DNA of 64,000 bases from Dietzia sp. B32 (GTDB taxonomy: Bacteria > Actinomycetota > Actinomycetes > Mycobacteriales > Mycobacteriaceae). The notes under the pieces are model-generated. The model saw nothing but the letters and a program-made list of their open reading frames with translations, was not told where the DNA came from and did no database searches. Numbering within the stretch: the first letter of the stretch is position 1; each line of letters starts with the position of its first letter. Where the stretch lies: contig NZ_CP093845.1 of the NCBI RefSeq assembly GCF_024732245.1, forward strand, positions 1,798,001 to 1,862,000, given 5' to 3'. A program made the position numbers and the translations under genes. This document shows positions 17,064 through 25,360 of this stretch, in pieces.

Positions 17064-17501
17064 GGCGTCCAACTCCGCCCACAGCGCGGCGACGCGTGCC
17101 GCGATGTCATCCCTGATGAGGGCCATCCTCTCGGCCCCGTCGATGCCGTGCTCACCCGGTTCGACGGTCTCCCACACCTCGATTCCGGACCGCATTCCGT
17201 CGACCGGGTCGAGTCGAGCCGCAGTGCCCAGGACCACCACCCGATCGGCGCGTCGCAGCACGTCGTCGTCGACGGGTGTGGCCGTGGCCGCGGACATGTC
17301 GACCCCCAGGTCGGCGAGGGCTGCGACCGACTCCGCGTTCGGCCCCTTCCCGACCGCCGGGAGCGTTCCCGCCGAGTAGATCTCGACCGCGTCGTCCCCG
17401 GCCAGCGAGCGCAACAGAGCCTCGGCCATCTGGGACTTGCCACGGTTGGATTTGCAGACGAACAGGACGGTGGGACGGGAGGGGGTTCCGGACCGCGTCA
17501 T
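17055..17501 (-). CDS. arsC: Arsenate reductase-like low-molecular-weight phosphatase
   Basis: A 148-residue LMW-PTPase-fold protein, encoded directly after the arsenite exporter, which supports arsenate reduction to arsenite. In Corynebacteriales this type uses mycothiol/mycoredoxin. The P-loop is CKSNRGKSQMAE with Cys16. The residue six positions after the Cys, normally Arg in phosphatases (CX5R), is Lys22 here. A second motif, VLGTAARLDPVDG, lies in the expected Asp-loop region near residues 88-100. The ATG overlaps the acr3 stop by one base (TGATG), so the two genes are translationally coupled. Confidence 0.82.
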   Translation of the reverse strand: MTRSGTPSRPTVLFVCKSNRGKSQMAEALLRSLAGDDAVEIYSAGTLPAVGKGPNAESVAALADLGVDMSAATATPVDDDVLRRADRVVVLGTAARLDPVDGMRSGIEVWETVEPGEHGIDGAERMALIRDDIAARVAALWAELDAER

Positions 17502-18664
17502 CAGTGATCGGCCCCTGCTGCTCGGGCGGTGGTGGACTCGTCTGGGACCGCCGCGTTCGGAACCGTCGGATCCCCCTTAAAGAGGCGCTTCCCCGCCCAC
17601 AGGCTCACGTAGACCAAACCGACCAGTACCGGAACCTCGATGAGCGGACCGACGACACCGGCCAGTGCCTGCCCCGAGGCGACGCCCCATGTGCCGATCG
17701 CGACGGCGATCGCCAACTCGAAGTTGTTGCCGGCGGCCGTGAACGCAATGGCGGTGGACTTGGCGTAGTTGAGGCCGATCGCGCGGGCGGCCAGGAGTCC
17801 GCCCGTGAACATGAGGACGAAGTAGGCGAGCAAAGGAAGTGCGATGCGGGCGACGTCGAGCGGCCGGTCGGTGATGGCGTCGCCCTGGAAGGCGAAGAGC
17901 ACGACGATGGTGAAGAGCAGGCCGTAGAGAGCCCACGGGCCGATCCTGGGCAGGAACGTCCCCTCGTACCACTCGCGCCCCTTCGCCTTCTCCCCGTAGC
18001 GGCGGGTGAGGAACCCCGCGAGCAGGGGTATGCCGAGGAACACGAGCACACTGAGCGCGATCGCGGCCACCGAGAACTCGGCGGAGGTCGTCTCCAGCCC
18101 CAGCCAGCCGGGTAGCACCTGCAGGTAGAACCACCCGAGGCCGGCGAAGGCGATCACCTGGAACACCGAGTTAATCGCGACGAGGACAGCCGCCGCCTCG
18201 CGGTCTCCGCAGGCGAGGTCGTTCCAGATGAACACCATCGCGATGCAGCGCGCGAGGCCCACCACGATGAGCCCGGTTCGGTACTCGGGGAGATCAGGCA
18301 GCATCAACCACGCCAGCACGAACATCAGCGCGGGACCGACGAGCCAGTTCAGCGTGAGAGACAGCGCGAGAAGCCGCCGGTCGCCGGTGACGCGGTGGGT
18401 CTCGTCGTAGCGGACCTTCGCCAGGACGGGGTACATCATCACGAGCAGCCCCAGCGCGATCGGCACGGAGATCCCGCCGATCTCGACGGCCTCGAGCGCC
18501 TCGGCGATCCCCGGCACGACACGGCCCAGCAGCAGCCCCAGTGCCATGGCGGCGATGATCCAGACCGCGAGGTAGCGATCCAGGAGGGACATCCTCGCCG
18601 CCACAGGCGTGTCGAGATCTGCAGTGGTCGAAGGGCCGGCGGTCGCCGAAGGCTGGAGGTTCAC
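17501..18664 (-). CDS. acr3: ACR3 family arsenite efflux permease
   Basis: A 387-residue membrane protein with about ten hydrophobic helices, exporting arsenite (and possibly antimonite) by exchange with protons. Family landmarks: LVMMYPVLAKVRY, the conserved Cys motif GLARCIAMVFIWNDLACGD, and AFTAAGNNFELAIAVAIGTWG with the essential Glu. The GTG at 18664 is chosen because a TACTGT -10 (18671-18676) ends exactly 6 bases upstream, implying a leaderless transcript. About 38 residues precede the first helix. A palindrome with ATGCAT arms lies just upstream of the -10. It is coupled to arsC; the arsR gene lies beyond a DUF222 gene. Confidence 0.9.
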   Translation of the reverse strand: MNLQPSATAGPSTTADLDTPVAARMSLLDRYLAVWIIAAMALGLLLGRVVPGIAEALEAVEIGGISVPIALGLLVMMYPVLAKVRYDETHRVTGDRRLLALSLTLNWLVGPALMFVLAWLMLPDLPEYRTGLIVVGLARCIAMVFIWNDLACGDREAAAVLVAINSVFQVIAFAGLGWFYLQVLPGWLGLETTSAEFSVAAIALSVLVFLGIPLLAGFLTRRYGEKAKGREWYEGTFLPRIGPWALYGLLFTIVVLFAFQGDAITDRPLDVARIALPLLAYFVLMFTGGLLAARAIGLNYAKSTAIAFTAAGNNFELAIAVAIGTWGVASGQALAGVVGPLIEVPVLVGLVYVSLWAGKRLFKGDPTVPNAAVPDESTTARAAGADH

Positions 18665-18670
18665 GCCCCG

Positions 18671-18704
18671 ACAGTATGGGATGCATCGATGACCGTCAAT
18701 GCAT
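18671..18704 (-). promoter_or_regulatory. acr3 promoter with ATGCAT-arm palindrome
   Basis: On the minus strand TACTGT (18676 to 18671) is a good actinobacterial -10, 6 bases before the acr3 GTG. Immediately upstream, 18681-18704 forms a 24-bp imperfect inverted repeat with perfect ATGCAT arms (18 of 24 positions symmetric). The position between -10 and -35 fits an operator, plausibly for the ArsR encoded 2 kb away. The ArsR link is inference. Confidence 0.55.
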
Positions 18705-18743
18705 AGGAGGCGGGGCCCGACTGCCCGGCTTCCGGCTGCGTCG

Positions 18744-20504
18744 TCAGAAGGGTGGTGGGTCGATGATGTCGTCGAGGCGTTGGCGGTGGTGGTCGAGTAG
18801 GAGGGTGCGGATGCCGAGTTCGATGGTGCTGGCGTGTGGGGCGTTGCGGTCCCACCAGCGGCTGGACTCGGCCGGTGGGGTGGGGATGGTGTCGGTGGCG
18901 GCGGCGGTGTCCCCTGTTGCGGTGCGGGCACGTTCGGTGCGGTGGCGTTCGGCGTTGTGGCGGGCGGCGCGGCGGGACCAGTAGGTCGGTTCGGCGTCGG
19001 CCCGTTCGTCGCCGGCGGGGTCGGGGGTGCGGCGTTGCTGACGGGCCCAGGCCTGGGTCTCGGTGTGGGCGTGTTCGCGCCGGTAGTCGGCCAGTGGGCC
19101 GGAGGGTCGGGTGAGCATGGTCGAGCCCTCGGGGGTGGTCACGGTCAGGGTGCCATCGGGGTGGAGGTGGTAGCGCCAGTCGGAGAAGGTCTTGAACCGG
19201 TGGTGGCGCCGGCACATCGCGGCGAGGTTGGCCTCGGTGGTGTGCCCGCCACGCTCGGGGTCGGCGTGATCGAACGGCACCACATGGTCCAGATCACAGG
19301 CCTCGGCCGGGATCGCGCAGCCGGGGTGGCGGCAGGTGCCGTCGCGCAGTCGGATGCGGCGGGCCAGGTCGGCGCCGGGCCGATAGGTCAGGGCGGCCCG
19401 GGCGTCGTCGGCGGCCCCGATCCGCGGATCGACGGCCTCAAACGTGGCCCCGTCGCTGGTGGCGAGCATGTCGAGCAGGGCCTGCAGGGCGGCCTGGCCG
19501 GTGCGGGTGAACTCCACCCGGGCCCCGCCGTCGTCGCGGGCGTGATTGCCGGTGGCGATGACGGTGACCCGTGGCCGCAACGGCGCCACCCCGGCACCCG
19601 CGGTGGCGGACTGGCCCGCGGCGGAGGGCTGGCCGGGGCCGACGTCGCCGCACACCAGAGACATCAACGCGTCGGCGCGGCGTTCGGCCAGGGAGTAGTC
19701 GTCGACCTCACCGGCGGCCTCACCATCACCGTCGCCATCGCGGGCGTTGGCGGCGGCGTCGGCGGCAGCTGCGGCGTCGGCGGCCCGGTGGTCGGCCACG
19801 CGCTGGTCGAGGGCCTCGGCCAGGACGGCGGCTTCCTCGGTTGCCAGGATCGCCGAGATGGTGGACATCCCGTCGATGCCTTTGTTCACGCGTACCCCGC
19901 GGGTGCGGGCGGCTTCCTGGCGGCGCAGGCGGATCCCATTGGCGTCGTAGCCGGCGATGATGGCATCGACGTTGCTGCGGATGGCTTTCTCGCCCAGGCG
20001 GATCCCGCCCTCGATCGCGGCGAGGTACTCGTCGACGACCTGTTGCTGCACCAAATCGAGCACGTCGACGTGGACGGTGGCCATTTGTGAGGCGAGCACC
20101 TCGGCGGCGCGCTGGTCCAGACGCCCCTGCGCCATCGCGGTCAGGATCGCCGGGTACCGGGTGTGCAGGTCGAAGGCGAAGGAGATCATGGTGGTGGCCC
20201 GCCGGGACGAGATCGCCATCGCCTCAACCACGTACCCGGTCGCGACGTCGATGGGATCGACCACCGCATGCCCGGGCCGGCATTCACCGCCGCCCGCCCC
20301 GGACTCCTCCCGGCGCTGGCATTCGAGGAACAACTCGTAACACGCCACGAACCGGCGTGCCGCTGCACGATTCTCGCCCATCCAGCCCGCACGCGCCGCC
20401 GCCCGCAGACCCGACAACGAACTCGAGGAACCAGACGAGGCGGACGAGCCGGGCGAGGCGGGCGAGGCGGGGCCAGCGGCCGCGCGATCCGCGTCCTCCT
20501 GCAT
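18744..20504 (-). CDS. DUF222 / HNH endonuclease domain protein (13E12 family)
   Basis: A 586-residue protein of the 13E12-repeat type common and multicopy in Mycobacteriales. The N-terminal part carries a Ser-rich linker, and the DUF222 region spans roughly residues 50-330. The C-terminal HNH nuclease motif is well preserved: [24 protein letters not shown], then [15 protein letters not shown], followed by a Thr-Pro-Glu-Gly tail. The cellular role is unknown; M. tuberculosis relatives are DNA-damage induced. The ATG at 20504 (GGAGG about 10 bases upstream) is chosen because the promoter's -10 lies downstream of an earlier ATG at 20597. It sits between acr3 and arsR, as if inserted there. Confidence 0.85.
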   Translation of the reverse strand: MQEDADRAAAGPASPASPGSSASSGSSSSLSGLRAAARAGWMGENRAAARRFVACYELFLECQRREESGAGGGECRPGHAVVDPIDVATGYVVEAMAISSRRATTMISFAFDLHTRYPAILTAMAQGRLDQRAAEVLASQMATVHVDVLDLVQQQVVDEYLAAIEGGIRLGEKAIRSNVDAIIAGYDANGIRLRRQEAARTRGVRVNKGIDGMSTISAILATEEAAVLAEALDQRVADHRAADAAAAADAAANARDGDGDGEAAGEVDDYSLAERRADALMSLVCGDVGPGQPSAAGQSATAGAGVAPLRPRVTVIATGNHARDDGGARVEFTRTGQAALQALLDMLATSDGATFEAVDPRIGAADDARAALTYRPGADLARRIRLRDGTCRHPGCAIPAEACDLDHVVPFDHADPERGGHTTEANLAAMCRRHHRFKTFSDWRYHLHPDGTLTVTTPEGSTMLTRPSGPLADYRREHAHTETQAWARQQRRTPDPAGDERADAEPTYWSRRAARHNAERHRTERARTATGDTAAATDTIPTPPAESSRWWDRNAPHASTIELGIRTLLLDHHRQRLDDIIDPPPF

Positions 20505-20537
20505 CCACCCACCCCCTCCGTCGTCGCCAACCCGGTA

Positions 20538-20581
20538 TCGAACCTGTGTTCTATTGTACGTACAGACGTTCGAACTTTCAA
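20538..20581 (-). promoter_or_regulatory. Consensus promoter overlapped by a LexA (SOS) box
   Basis: On the minus strand TTGAAA (20581-20576) and TACAAT (20558-20553) are separated by exactly 17 bases, a near-consensus sigma-70-type promoter and one of the strongest in the window. On the plus strand 20538-20553 reads TCGAACCTGTGTTCTA, matching the mycobacterial SOS box TCGAAC-N4-GTTCGA at 11 of 12 defined positions. It overlaps the end of the -10 and the expected transcription start, ideal for LexA repression. A separate GTTCGAAC palindrome lies at 20568-20575. Confidence 0.72.
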
Positions 20582-20633
20582 GGGTTGACCCACTCATGTA
20601 TGCGAGGGCCCCGGCCGCGCGTAACCTGGAGAC

Positions 20634-20984
20634 ATGACCACGCCCGTTCCCGCCGACGCCTGCTGCATCGCGGGCGAGAACGGGCCCCTGGGCCAGACCG
20701 AGGCCGAGGCCGCCGCCTCCCGCTTCAAGGCCCTGGCGGACCCCATGCGGCTACGCCTGCTCTCGCAGATCGCCGCGGCCAACTGCAGCGACGTGTGCGG
20801 CTGCACGCTGACCGAACCCCTCGGGATCACGCAGCCCACGGTCAGTCATCACATGAAGAAGCTCGTCGAAGCCGGCCTGGTGACCCGCGAGCAGCGGGGT
20901 CGGATGGCGCACTACAGCATCGTCCCGGAGGCGTTCGATCAGATCCGGGACATCGTCGACGTGCGCGGGTCCGCGCGGGACTGA
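20634..20984 (+). CDS. arsR: ArsR family arsenical-responsive repressor
   Basis: A 116-residue winged-helix repressor of the SmtB/ArsR family. The DNA-recognition helix is TEPLGITQPTVSHHMKKLVEAGLV and the wing contains REQRGRMAHY. Metal sensing can be inferred from cysteines: an adjacent pair Cys10-Cys11 plus a cluster Cys51, Cys55, Cys57. The pair plus a later Cys resembles the As(III) site described for Corynebacterium glutamicum ArsR (Cys15, Cys16, Cys55). A TAACCT -10 (20622-20627) ends 6 bases before the ATG, indicating a leaderless mRNA. It would control acr3-arsC, from which it is separated by the DUF222 gene. Confidence 0.87.
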   Translation: MTTPVPADACCIAGENGPLGQTEAEAAASRFKALADPMRLRLLSQIAAANCSDVCGCTLTEPLGITQPTVSHHMKKLVEAGLVTREQRGRMAHYSIVPEAFDQIRDIVDVRGSARD

Positions 20985-20995
20985 TCGCTGCCCGC

Positions 20996-22510
20996 TCAGA
21001 AACCCCCGCCGAGGTTGCCCGACAGCTTTTCGAGCCGCTCCTGACTGGCGCCGTCCAGGCCGATCACCGAGAGGGTCTTCCCCTTGGCCGCGTACTTCTG
21101 TTGCACGGCGTCGAGGGTGGCGACGGTGGAGGCGTCCCAGATATCGGCCTCGGTGAGGTCGAGGATGACGTGCTCCGGGTCGCCGGCGTAGTCGAACTGG
21201 TAGACCAGATCGTTGCTCGACGCCCAGAACAGTTCGCCGGTGACCCGGTAGGTGCGGGTGTCCACCTCGCCGTCGTCGTCGGTGTCCAGCTCGGCCACCT
21301 TCTCCACGGTGGTCATCCGCGCGACGCGTCGCGCGAACATCACCATGGCGGTGAGGACCCCCGCCACGACACCGATCGCCAGGTTGCTCGTCCACACCGT
21401 CGCCACGACGGTGACCAGCATGACGAGCGTCTCCGACAGCGGCATCAGGCGCAGCGTGCGCGGGTGGATCGAATGCCAGTCCAGCGTGCCGACGGAGACC
21501 ATGACCATCACCGCGACCAGTGCGGCCATGGGGATGAGTCCGACGATGTCGCCCAGGACGACGACGAGGACCAGCAGGAACACGCCGGCGAGCAGGGTGG
21601 ACAGTCGCGTGCGGGCGCGGGACTCCTTGACGTTGATCATCGTCTGCCCGATCATCGCGCAGCCGCCCATCCCGCCGAAGAAGCCGGTGACGAGGTTGGC
21701 GACGCCCTGGCCCAGACCCTCGCGCGTCTTGTCGGAGTGGGTCTCGGTGATGTCGTCGACCAGCTTGGCGGTCATCAGGGACTCCATCAGCCCGACCAGC
21801 GCCATCGCCAGGGCGTAGGGGGCGATGATCCGGAGGGTCTCCAGCGTGAGGGGGACGTCGGGGAAAAGCAACGACGGCAGGGAGGTCGGGAGCTCACCCT
21901 GTTCGGACACGTCGGGAACGGACCAGCCCACCATGAGGACGACCGCCGTGATCGCGACGATGGCGATGAGCGGCGCCGGGACGACCGTGGTGACGCGGGG
22001 GAAGCCGACCATGATGACGATGCCCACCGCGACCAGCGGGTAGACCAGCCACGGCACACCCACCAGGTGCGGGATCTGCGCCATGAAGATGAGGATGGCC
22101 AGGGAGTTGACGAACCCGATCATCACCGAGCGCGGGATGAAGCGCATCAGCTTGGCCACGCCCAGCAGACTCAAGGCGATCTGGATGACACCACCGAGGA
22201 GGACGGTGGCGATGAGGTAGTCGAGCCCGTGGTCGGCAACGACCGGCGCGATCACCAGCGCGATCGCACCGGTGGCGGCGGAGATCATGGCGGGGCGGCC
22301 GCCGGTGAACGCGATGGTGACGGCCATCGTCACCGAGGCGAACAGTCCGACGCGGGGGTCGACCCCGGCGAGGATCGAGAACGAGATCGCCTCCGGGATG
22401 AGCGCCAGCGCGACCACCAGACCGGCCAGCACCTCGGTGCGCACTCTCGCAGGGGAGGAGAACGCGGCGCGGAAGGACGCCGCCACACCGGTCGGGAACT
22501 GCTCGCTCAC
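20996..22510 (-). CDS. SulP/SLC26 family anion transporter with STAS domain
   Basis: A 504-residue membrane protein: about 12-14 hydrophobic segments (residues 20-400) and a C-terminal cytoplasmic STAS domain (about residues 425-495, VILDLTEADIWDASTVATLD). The SulP signature region is visible at LAGLVVALALIPEAISFSILAGVDPRVGLFAS. Members carry sulfate, bicarbonate, dicarboxylates or other anions; bicarbonate is a common substrate of this short type, but specificity cannot be read. The GTG start at 22510 faces a MerR-type gene across a 69-base region with a 17-bp palindrome, suggesting regulation by that neighbour. Confidence 0.87.
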   Translation of the reverse strand: MSEQFPTGVAASFRAAFSSPARVRTEVLAGLVVALALIPEAISFSILAGVDPRVGLFASVTMAVTIAFTGGRPAMISAATGAIALVIAPVVADHGLDYLIATVLLGGVIQIALSLLGVAKLMRFIPRSVMIGFVNSLAILIFMAQIPHLVGVPWLVYPLVAVGIVIMVGFPRVTTVVPAPLIAIVAITAVVLMVGWSVPDVSEQGELPTSLPSLLFPDVPLTLETLRIIAPYALAMALVGLMESLMTAKLVDDITETHSDKTREGLGQGVANLVTGFFGGMGGCAMIGQTMINVKESRARTRLSTLLAGVFLLVLVVVLGDIVGLIPMAALVAVMVMVSVGTLDWHSIHPRTLRLMPLSETLVMLVTVVATVWTSNLAIGVVAGVLTAMVMFARRVARMTTVEKVAELDTDDDGEVDTRTYRVTGELFWASSNDLVYQFDYAGDPEHVILDLTEADIWDASTVATLDAVQQKYAAKGKTLSVIGLDGASQERLEKLSGNLGGGF

Positions 22511-22535
22511 GGATCACCTACAGTCGTCGTCAGAC

Positions 22536-22552
22536 CCTCACGAAGCGTGAGG
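22536..22552. promoter_or_regulatory. 17-bp perfect palindrome between SulP and MerR genes
   Basis: CCTCACG and CGTGAGG arms are separated by AAG. It lies midway between the divergent start codons (22510 and 22580). MerR proteins bind such dyads inside their target promoters, so this is the best candidate operator for the divergent pair. Confidence 0.6.
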
Positions 22553-22579
22553 AACGAAAGCTACCGTAACGGGAGAGTT

Positions 22580-22969
22580 GTGACCGGGCCAAACGGCGGC
22601 GATCAGTACCAGGCCGAGCAGACCATGAAGATCGGCGAGGTCGCCGAACGCACCGAGCTGTCGATCCGCAGTCTGCGGCACTGGGACGAGGTGGGACTGG
22701 TGAGCCCGTCCGTCTACTCCCCCGGTGGCTTCCGGCTCTACACCGAGGCCGACGTCGAGCGGATCCTGCTCATCAGGCGCATGAAACCGCTGGGATTCAG
22801 CCTGGAGCGGATGCGGGAGTTCTGCCGGGCACTCGACGACGCCGACACCGACGCCTCCGCCGCCGTCATCGCCGAGGTCCACGCCGAGACGACAGAGCGG
22901 CTCGGGCGACTCCGCACACACCTGGCGTACGCGGAGGAGTTCATGGAGATCGTCGGGCGACTGGCGTGA
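22580..22969 (+). CDS. MerR family transcriptional regulator
   Basis: A 129-residue regulator. The MerR helix-turn-helix begins at MKIGEVAERTELSIRSLRHW (residue 16 onward), followed by the wing YSPGGFRLYTEADVERILLI and a C-terminal coiled-coil dimerisation helix. The C-terminus has no Cys cluster, so metal sensing is not indicated. The GTG at 22580 has GGGAG 4 bases upstream and a TACCGT -10 at 22562-22567; the ATG at 22625 is a shorter alternative that starts exactly at the domain. It is divergent from, and probably controls, the SulP transporter gene. Confidence 0.8.
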   Translation: MTGPNGGDQYQAEQTMKIGEVAERTELSIRSLRHWDEVGLVSPSVYSPGGFRLYTEADVERILLIRRMKPLGFSLERMREFCRALDDADTDASAAVIAEVHAETTERLGRLRTHLAYAEEFMEIVGRLA

Positions 22970-22979
22970 GCTGCCGGGT

Positions 22980-24050
22980 TCACGCCAGCGCCGAGGTCAC
23001 CGCCGCCTTCGCCCACTGCCCCACCCCGATGAGGGTCGCCGACGCCGCGCCGCACCAGTCGCCGTAACCGAGCAGGAACAGTCCCGGGACGCCCTGGACC
23101 TCGACTCCGCGGGTGACGACCCGACCGTCCCGCCGCGGCAGCAGCCCGCGCAGGTGCCCCAACTCCGGCCGGAAGCCCGTGCACCACACCACCGTGTCGA
23201 CCGGCTCGCGTCGGCCGTCCGACCACTCCACCCCGTCGGAGGTGAACCGCTCGAACATCGGTATCGCCTCCAGGAGCCCGGCGTCGCGGGCCGCGCGGAC
23301 CGGCGGAACCGCCACGATGTCGCCCAGGTCGGCGATACCGCCGGAGTCACCGACACCCCGGATGGCGGCGTTGGCGACGCGGAAGAGCTCGCGGCCGTCG
23401 ACATCGTCGGGCAGGTAGCGGGGCGGGCCGGTGGTGCACCAGATGAGCGATCCGCCGGAACCGGCGAGCGGCCGCACGAGATCCGCCGCGATCTGCGCCC
23501 CCGAGTTGGCCCCGCCCACCACCACGACGCGCTCGCCCTCGAACCCCGCCGGGCCGCGGTACTCGGCACTGTGCAGCTGCCGGCCGCGGAAGTCTGTGGC
23601 TCCGGGATAGGTGGGGACGAACGGGCGCGAGAAGGTGCCGGTCGCGGAGATCACCGCCCGTGCGCGCCACGAGCGACCGTCGGCGGCCCGGACGAGGAAA
23701 CCCTCGTCGTCGTCGCCCTCCCGCCCCGGTCCGAACCGTTCCACCGAGACCACCCGCACCCCGCGCCGCACGGGGAAGTCGTAGTACTCCTCGTATCCGC
23801 GCAGGTAATCCACGACGTGGGCGGCATCGGGATTGGCGCCGTCATCGGTGCGGGGCATGCGGCGACCCGGGAGGGAGGAGAAGTCGGCGGGCGAGAACAA
23901 CCGCAGCGACGGCCAGGTGTGCGGCCACGCTCCGCCGGGCCCGTCCGAGGCGTCGAGGATCTCGAAGTCCGCGCCCGCGCGGCGGAGGTAGAAGCCGGCG
24001 GCCAGGCCCGACTGACCGCCGCCGATCACCACGATGTCGTGATGGGTCAC
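22980..24050 (-). CDS. Flavin-dependent monooxygenase, ArsO-like
   Basis: A 356-residue FAD/NAD(P)H oxidoreductase. The FAD motif DIVVIGGGQSGLAAGFYLRRAG begins at residue 5, followed by PGGAWPHTWPSLRLFSPADFSSLPG, a segment I associate with the ArsO family found in arsenic operons. A second dinucleotide motif, VVVVGGANSGAQIAADL, and VVWCTGFRPELGHL complete the FMO-like layout. Its position 4.3 kb from acr3 in the same strand and region supports an arsenic-related or redox role, but the identification is by pattern only. The GTG at 24050 fits the domain start; the GTG at 24077 is an alternative only 13 bases after the upstream stop. Confidence 0.72.
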   Translation of the reverse strand: MTHHDIVVIGGGQSGLAAGFYLRRAGADFEILDASDGPGGAWPHTWPSLRLFSPADFSSLPGRRMPRTDDGANPDAAHVVDYLRGYEEYYDFPVRRGVRVVSVERFGPGREGDDDEGFLVRAADGRSWRARAVISATGTFSRPFVPTYPGATDFRGRQLHSAEYRGPAGFEGERVVVVGGANSGAQIAADLVRPLAGSGGSLIWCTTGPPRYLPDDVDGRELFRVANAAIRGVGDSGGIADLGDIVAVPPVRAARDAGLLEAIPMFERFTSDGVEWSDGRREPVDTVVWCTGFRPELGHLRGLLPRRDGRVVTRGVEVQGVPGLFLLGYGDWCGAASATLIGVGQWAKAAVTSALA

Positions 24051-24090
24051 GCTGGACCGGTACACGAATCGGTTCACCGGGCGGGCGCCG

Positions 24091-25248
24091 TCACAGCGCC
24101 CGGCCGATGACCTCCTTCATGATCTCGTTCGTGCCGCCGTAGATGCGCATGACGCGGGCCGCGGCGAACTTCTGCGCGATCGGGTACTCCATCATGTAGC
24201 CGTAACCGCCGAACAGCTGGAGGCAGCGGTCAGCGACGTCGTCGAGCATGTCGGTGGCCTGGAGCTTGGCCATCGAGGCGGTGACGGCGTCGAGCTCGCC
24301 GGCGATCTCGCGGGAGATGCAGTGGTCGACGAACGTGCGGGTGGCCATGATCTGGGTCTTGCAGTGCGCGAGCTCGAAGCGGGTGTTCTGGAAGTCCAGG
24401 ACCGGCTTGCCGAACGCCTGTCGCTCGCGGGTGTACTCCAGCGTCTCCACGACGGCGGCCTCGGCCATCGCCAGCGCGTCCACCGCGATGGCCAGGCGCT
24501 CGCGCGGGAGTTGGTTCATGAGCTGGTAGAAACCCTGCCCCTCCTCGCCACCGAGGAGGTTGGCGGCGGGCACCCGCATGTCGTTGAAGAACAGCTCGGC
24601 GGTGTCGGCGCCGTGGCGGCCCATCTTCTCCAGGACGCGGCCGCGCTCGAAGCCGGGGGTCGAGGCCTCCACGGCGAACAGGGCCATGCCCTTGTGCCCG
24701 GCGTCCAGGTCGGTCTTGGCCACGACCACCACGAAGTCGGCGGAGCCACCGTTGGAGATGAAGGTCTTGGAGCCGTTGATGACGTACTCATCGCCGTCCC
24801 GCTTGGCGGTCGTGCGCACGCCCTGCAGGTCGGACCCGGCGCCGGGCTCGGTCATGGCGATCGCGGAGATCCACTCACCCGAGCAGATCTTCGGCAGCCA
24901 CTCGCGCTTCTGCTCCTCGGTGGCGTAGTTCGCCACGTAGTGGGGGGTGATGGTGGAGCCGACGCCCATGCCGAAGGCGGTGTCACCGGAGTAGACGAGC
25001 TCCTCTGTGACGAGGTATTCCATGCCCGGGTCGCCGCCCTGGCCGCCGAACTCCTCGGGCACGTCGAGGCAGATCAGGCCCGCCTCGCCGGTGCGCAGCC
25101 AGGTCTCGCGGTCCACGAACTTCTGCTTGGACCACTTCTCCTGGTTGGGCGTCATCTCCTTGGCGAAGAACGCACGCGCGTGCTCGCGGAGCAGCCGGTG
25201 GTCGTCGGTCTCCCAGGAGGGGCGGTAGTCGGGGAAGAGTGCGGACAC
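24091..25248 (-). CDS. Acyl-CoA dehydrogenase
   Basis: A 385-residue enzyme of standard ACAD length, oxidising acyl-CoA to 2-enoyl-CoA with FAD. Family motifs: WISAIAMTEPGAGSDLQGVRTTA (FAD/substrate loop), YVINGSKTFISNGG, the QLFGGYGYMMEYPIAQKFAAARVMRIYGGTNEI C-terminal block, and a Glu within YGGTNEI in the position commonly seen for this group. Chain-length specificity is not evident. The GTG at 25248 has GGAGG 7 bases upstream. The ArsO-like gene follows within 14-40 bases and may be co-transcribed, although no functional tie is obvious. The gene is divergent from a PIG-L gene. Confidence 0.9.
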   Translation of the reverse strand: MSALFPDYRPSWETDDHRLLREHARAFFAKEMTPNQEKWSKQKFVDRETWLRTGEAGLICLDVPEEFGGQGGDPGMEYLVTEELVYSGDTAFGMGVGSTITPHYVANYATEEQKREWLPKICSGEWISAIAMTEPGAGSDLQGVRTTAKRDGDEYVINGSKTFISNGGSADFVVVVAKTDLDAGHKGMALFAVEASTPGFERGRVLEKMGRHGADTAELFFNDMRVPAANLLGGEEGQGFYQLMNQLPRERLAIAVDALAMAEAAVVETLEYTRERQAFGKPVLDFQNTRFELAHCKTQIMATRTFVDHCISREIAGELDAVTASMAKLQATDMLDDVADRCLQLFGGYGYMMEYPIAQKFAAARVMRIYGGTNEIMKEVIGRAL

Positions 25249-25360
25249 GGCAGGGCCTCCATGAGGGGATGACGACGACGACGAGGTTCGCGGCAAGTTT
25301 ACGTGTGCCCGTTCCGGCGACGGCGGGCACGCGGGCACCGAGGAGGGCCATACTCGGGTC

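Noticed and set aside
20585-20590. TTGACC as -35 of arsR
   Set aside because: It is 31 bases from the -10 TAACCT, far beyond a workable spacer.
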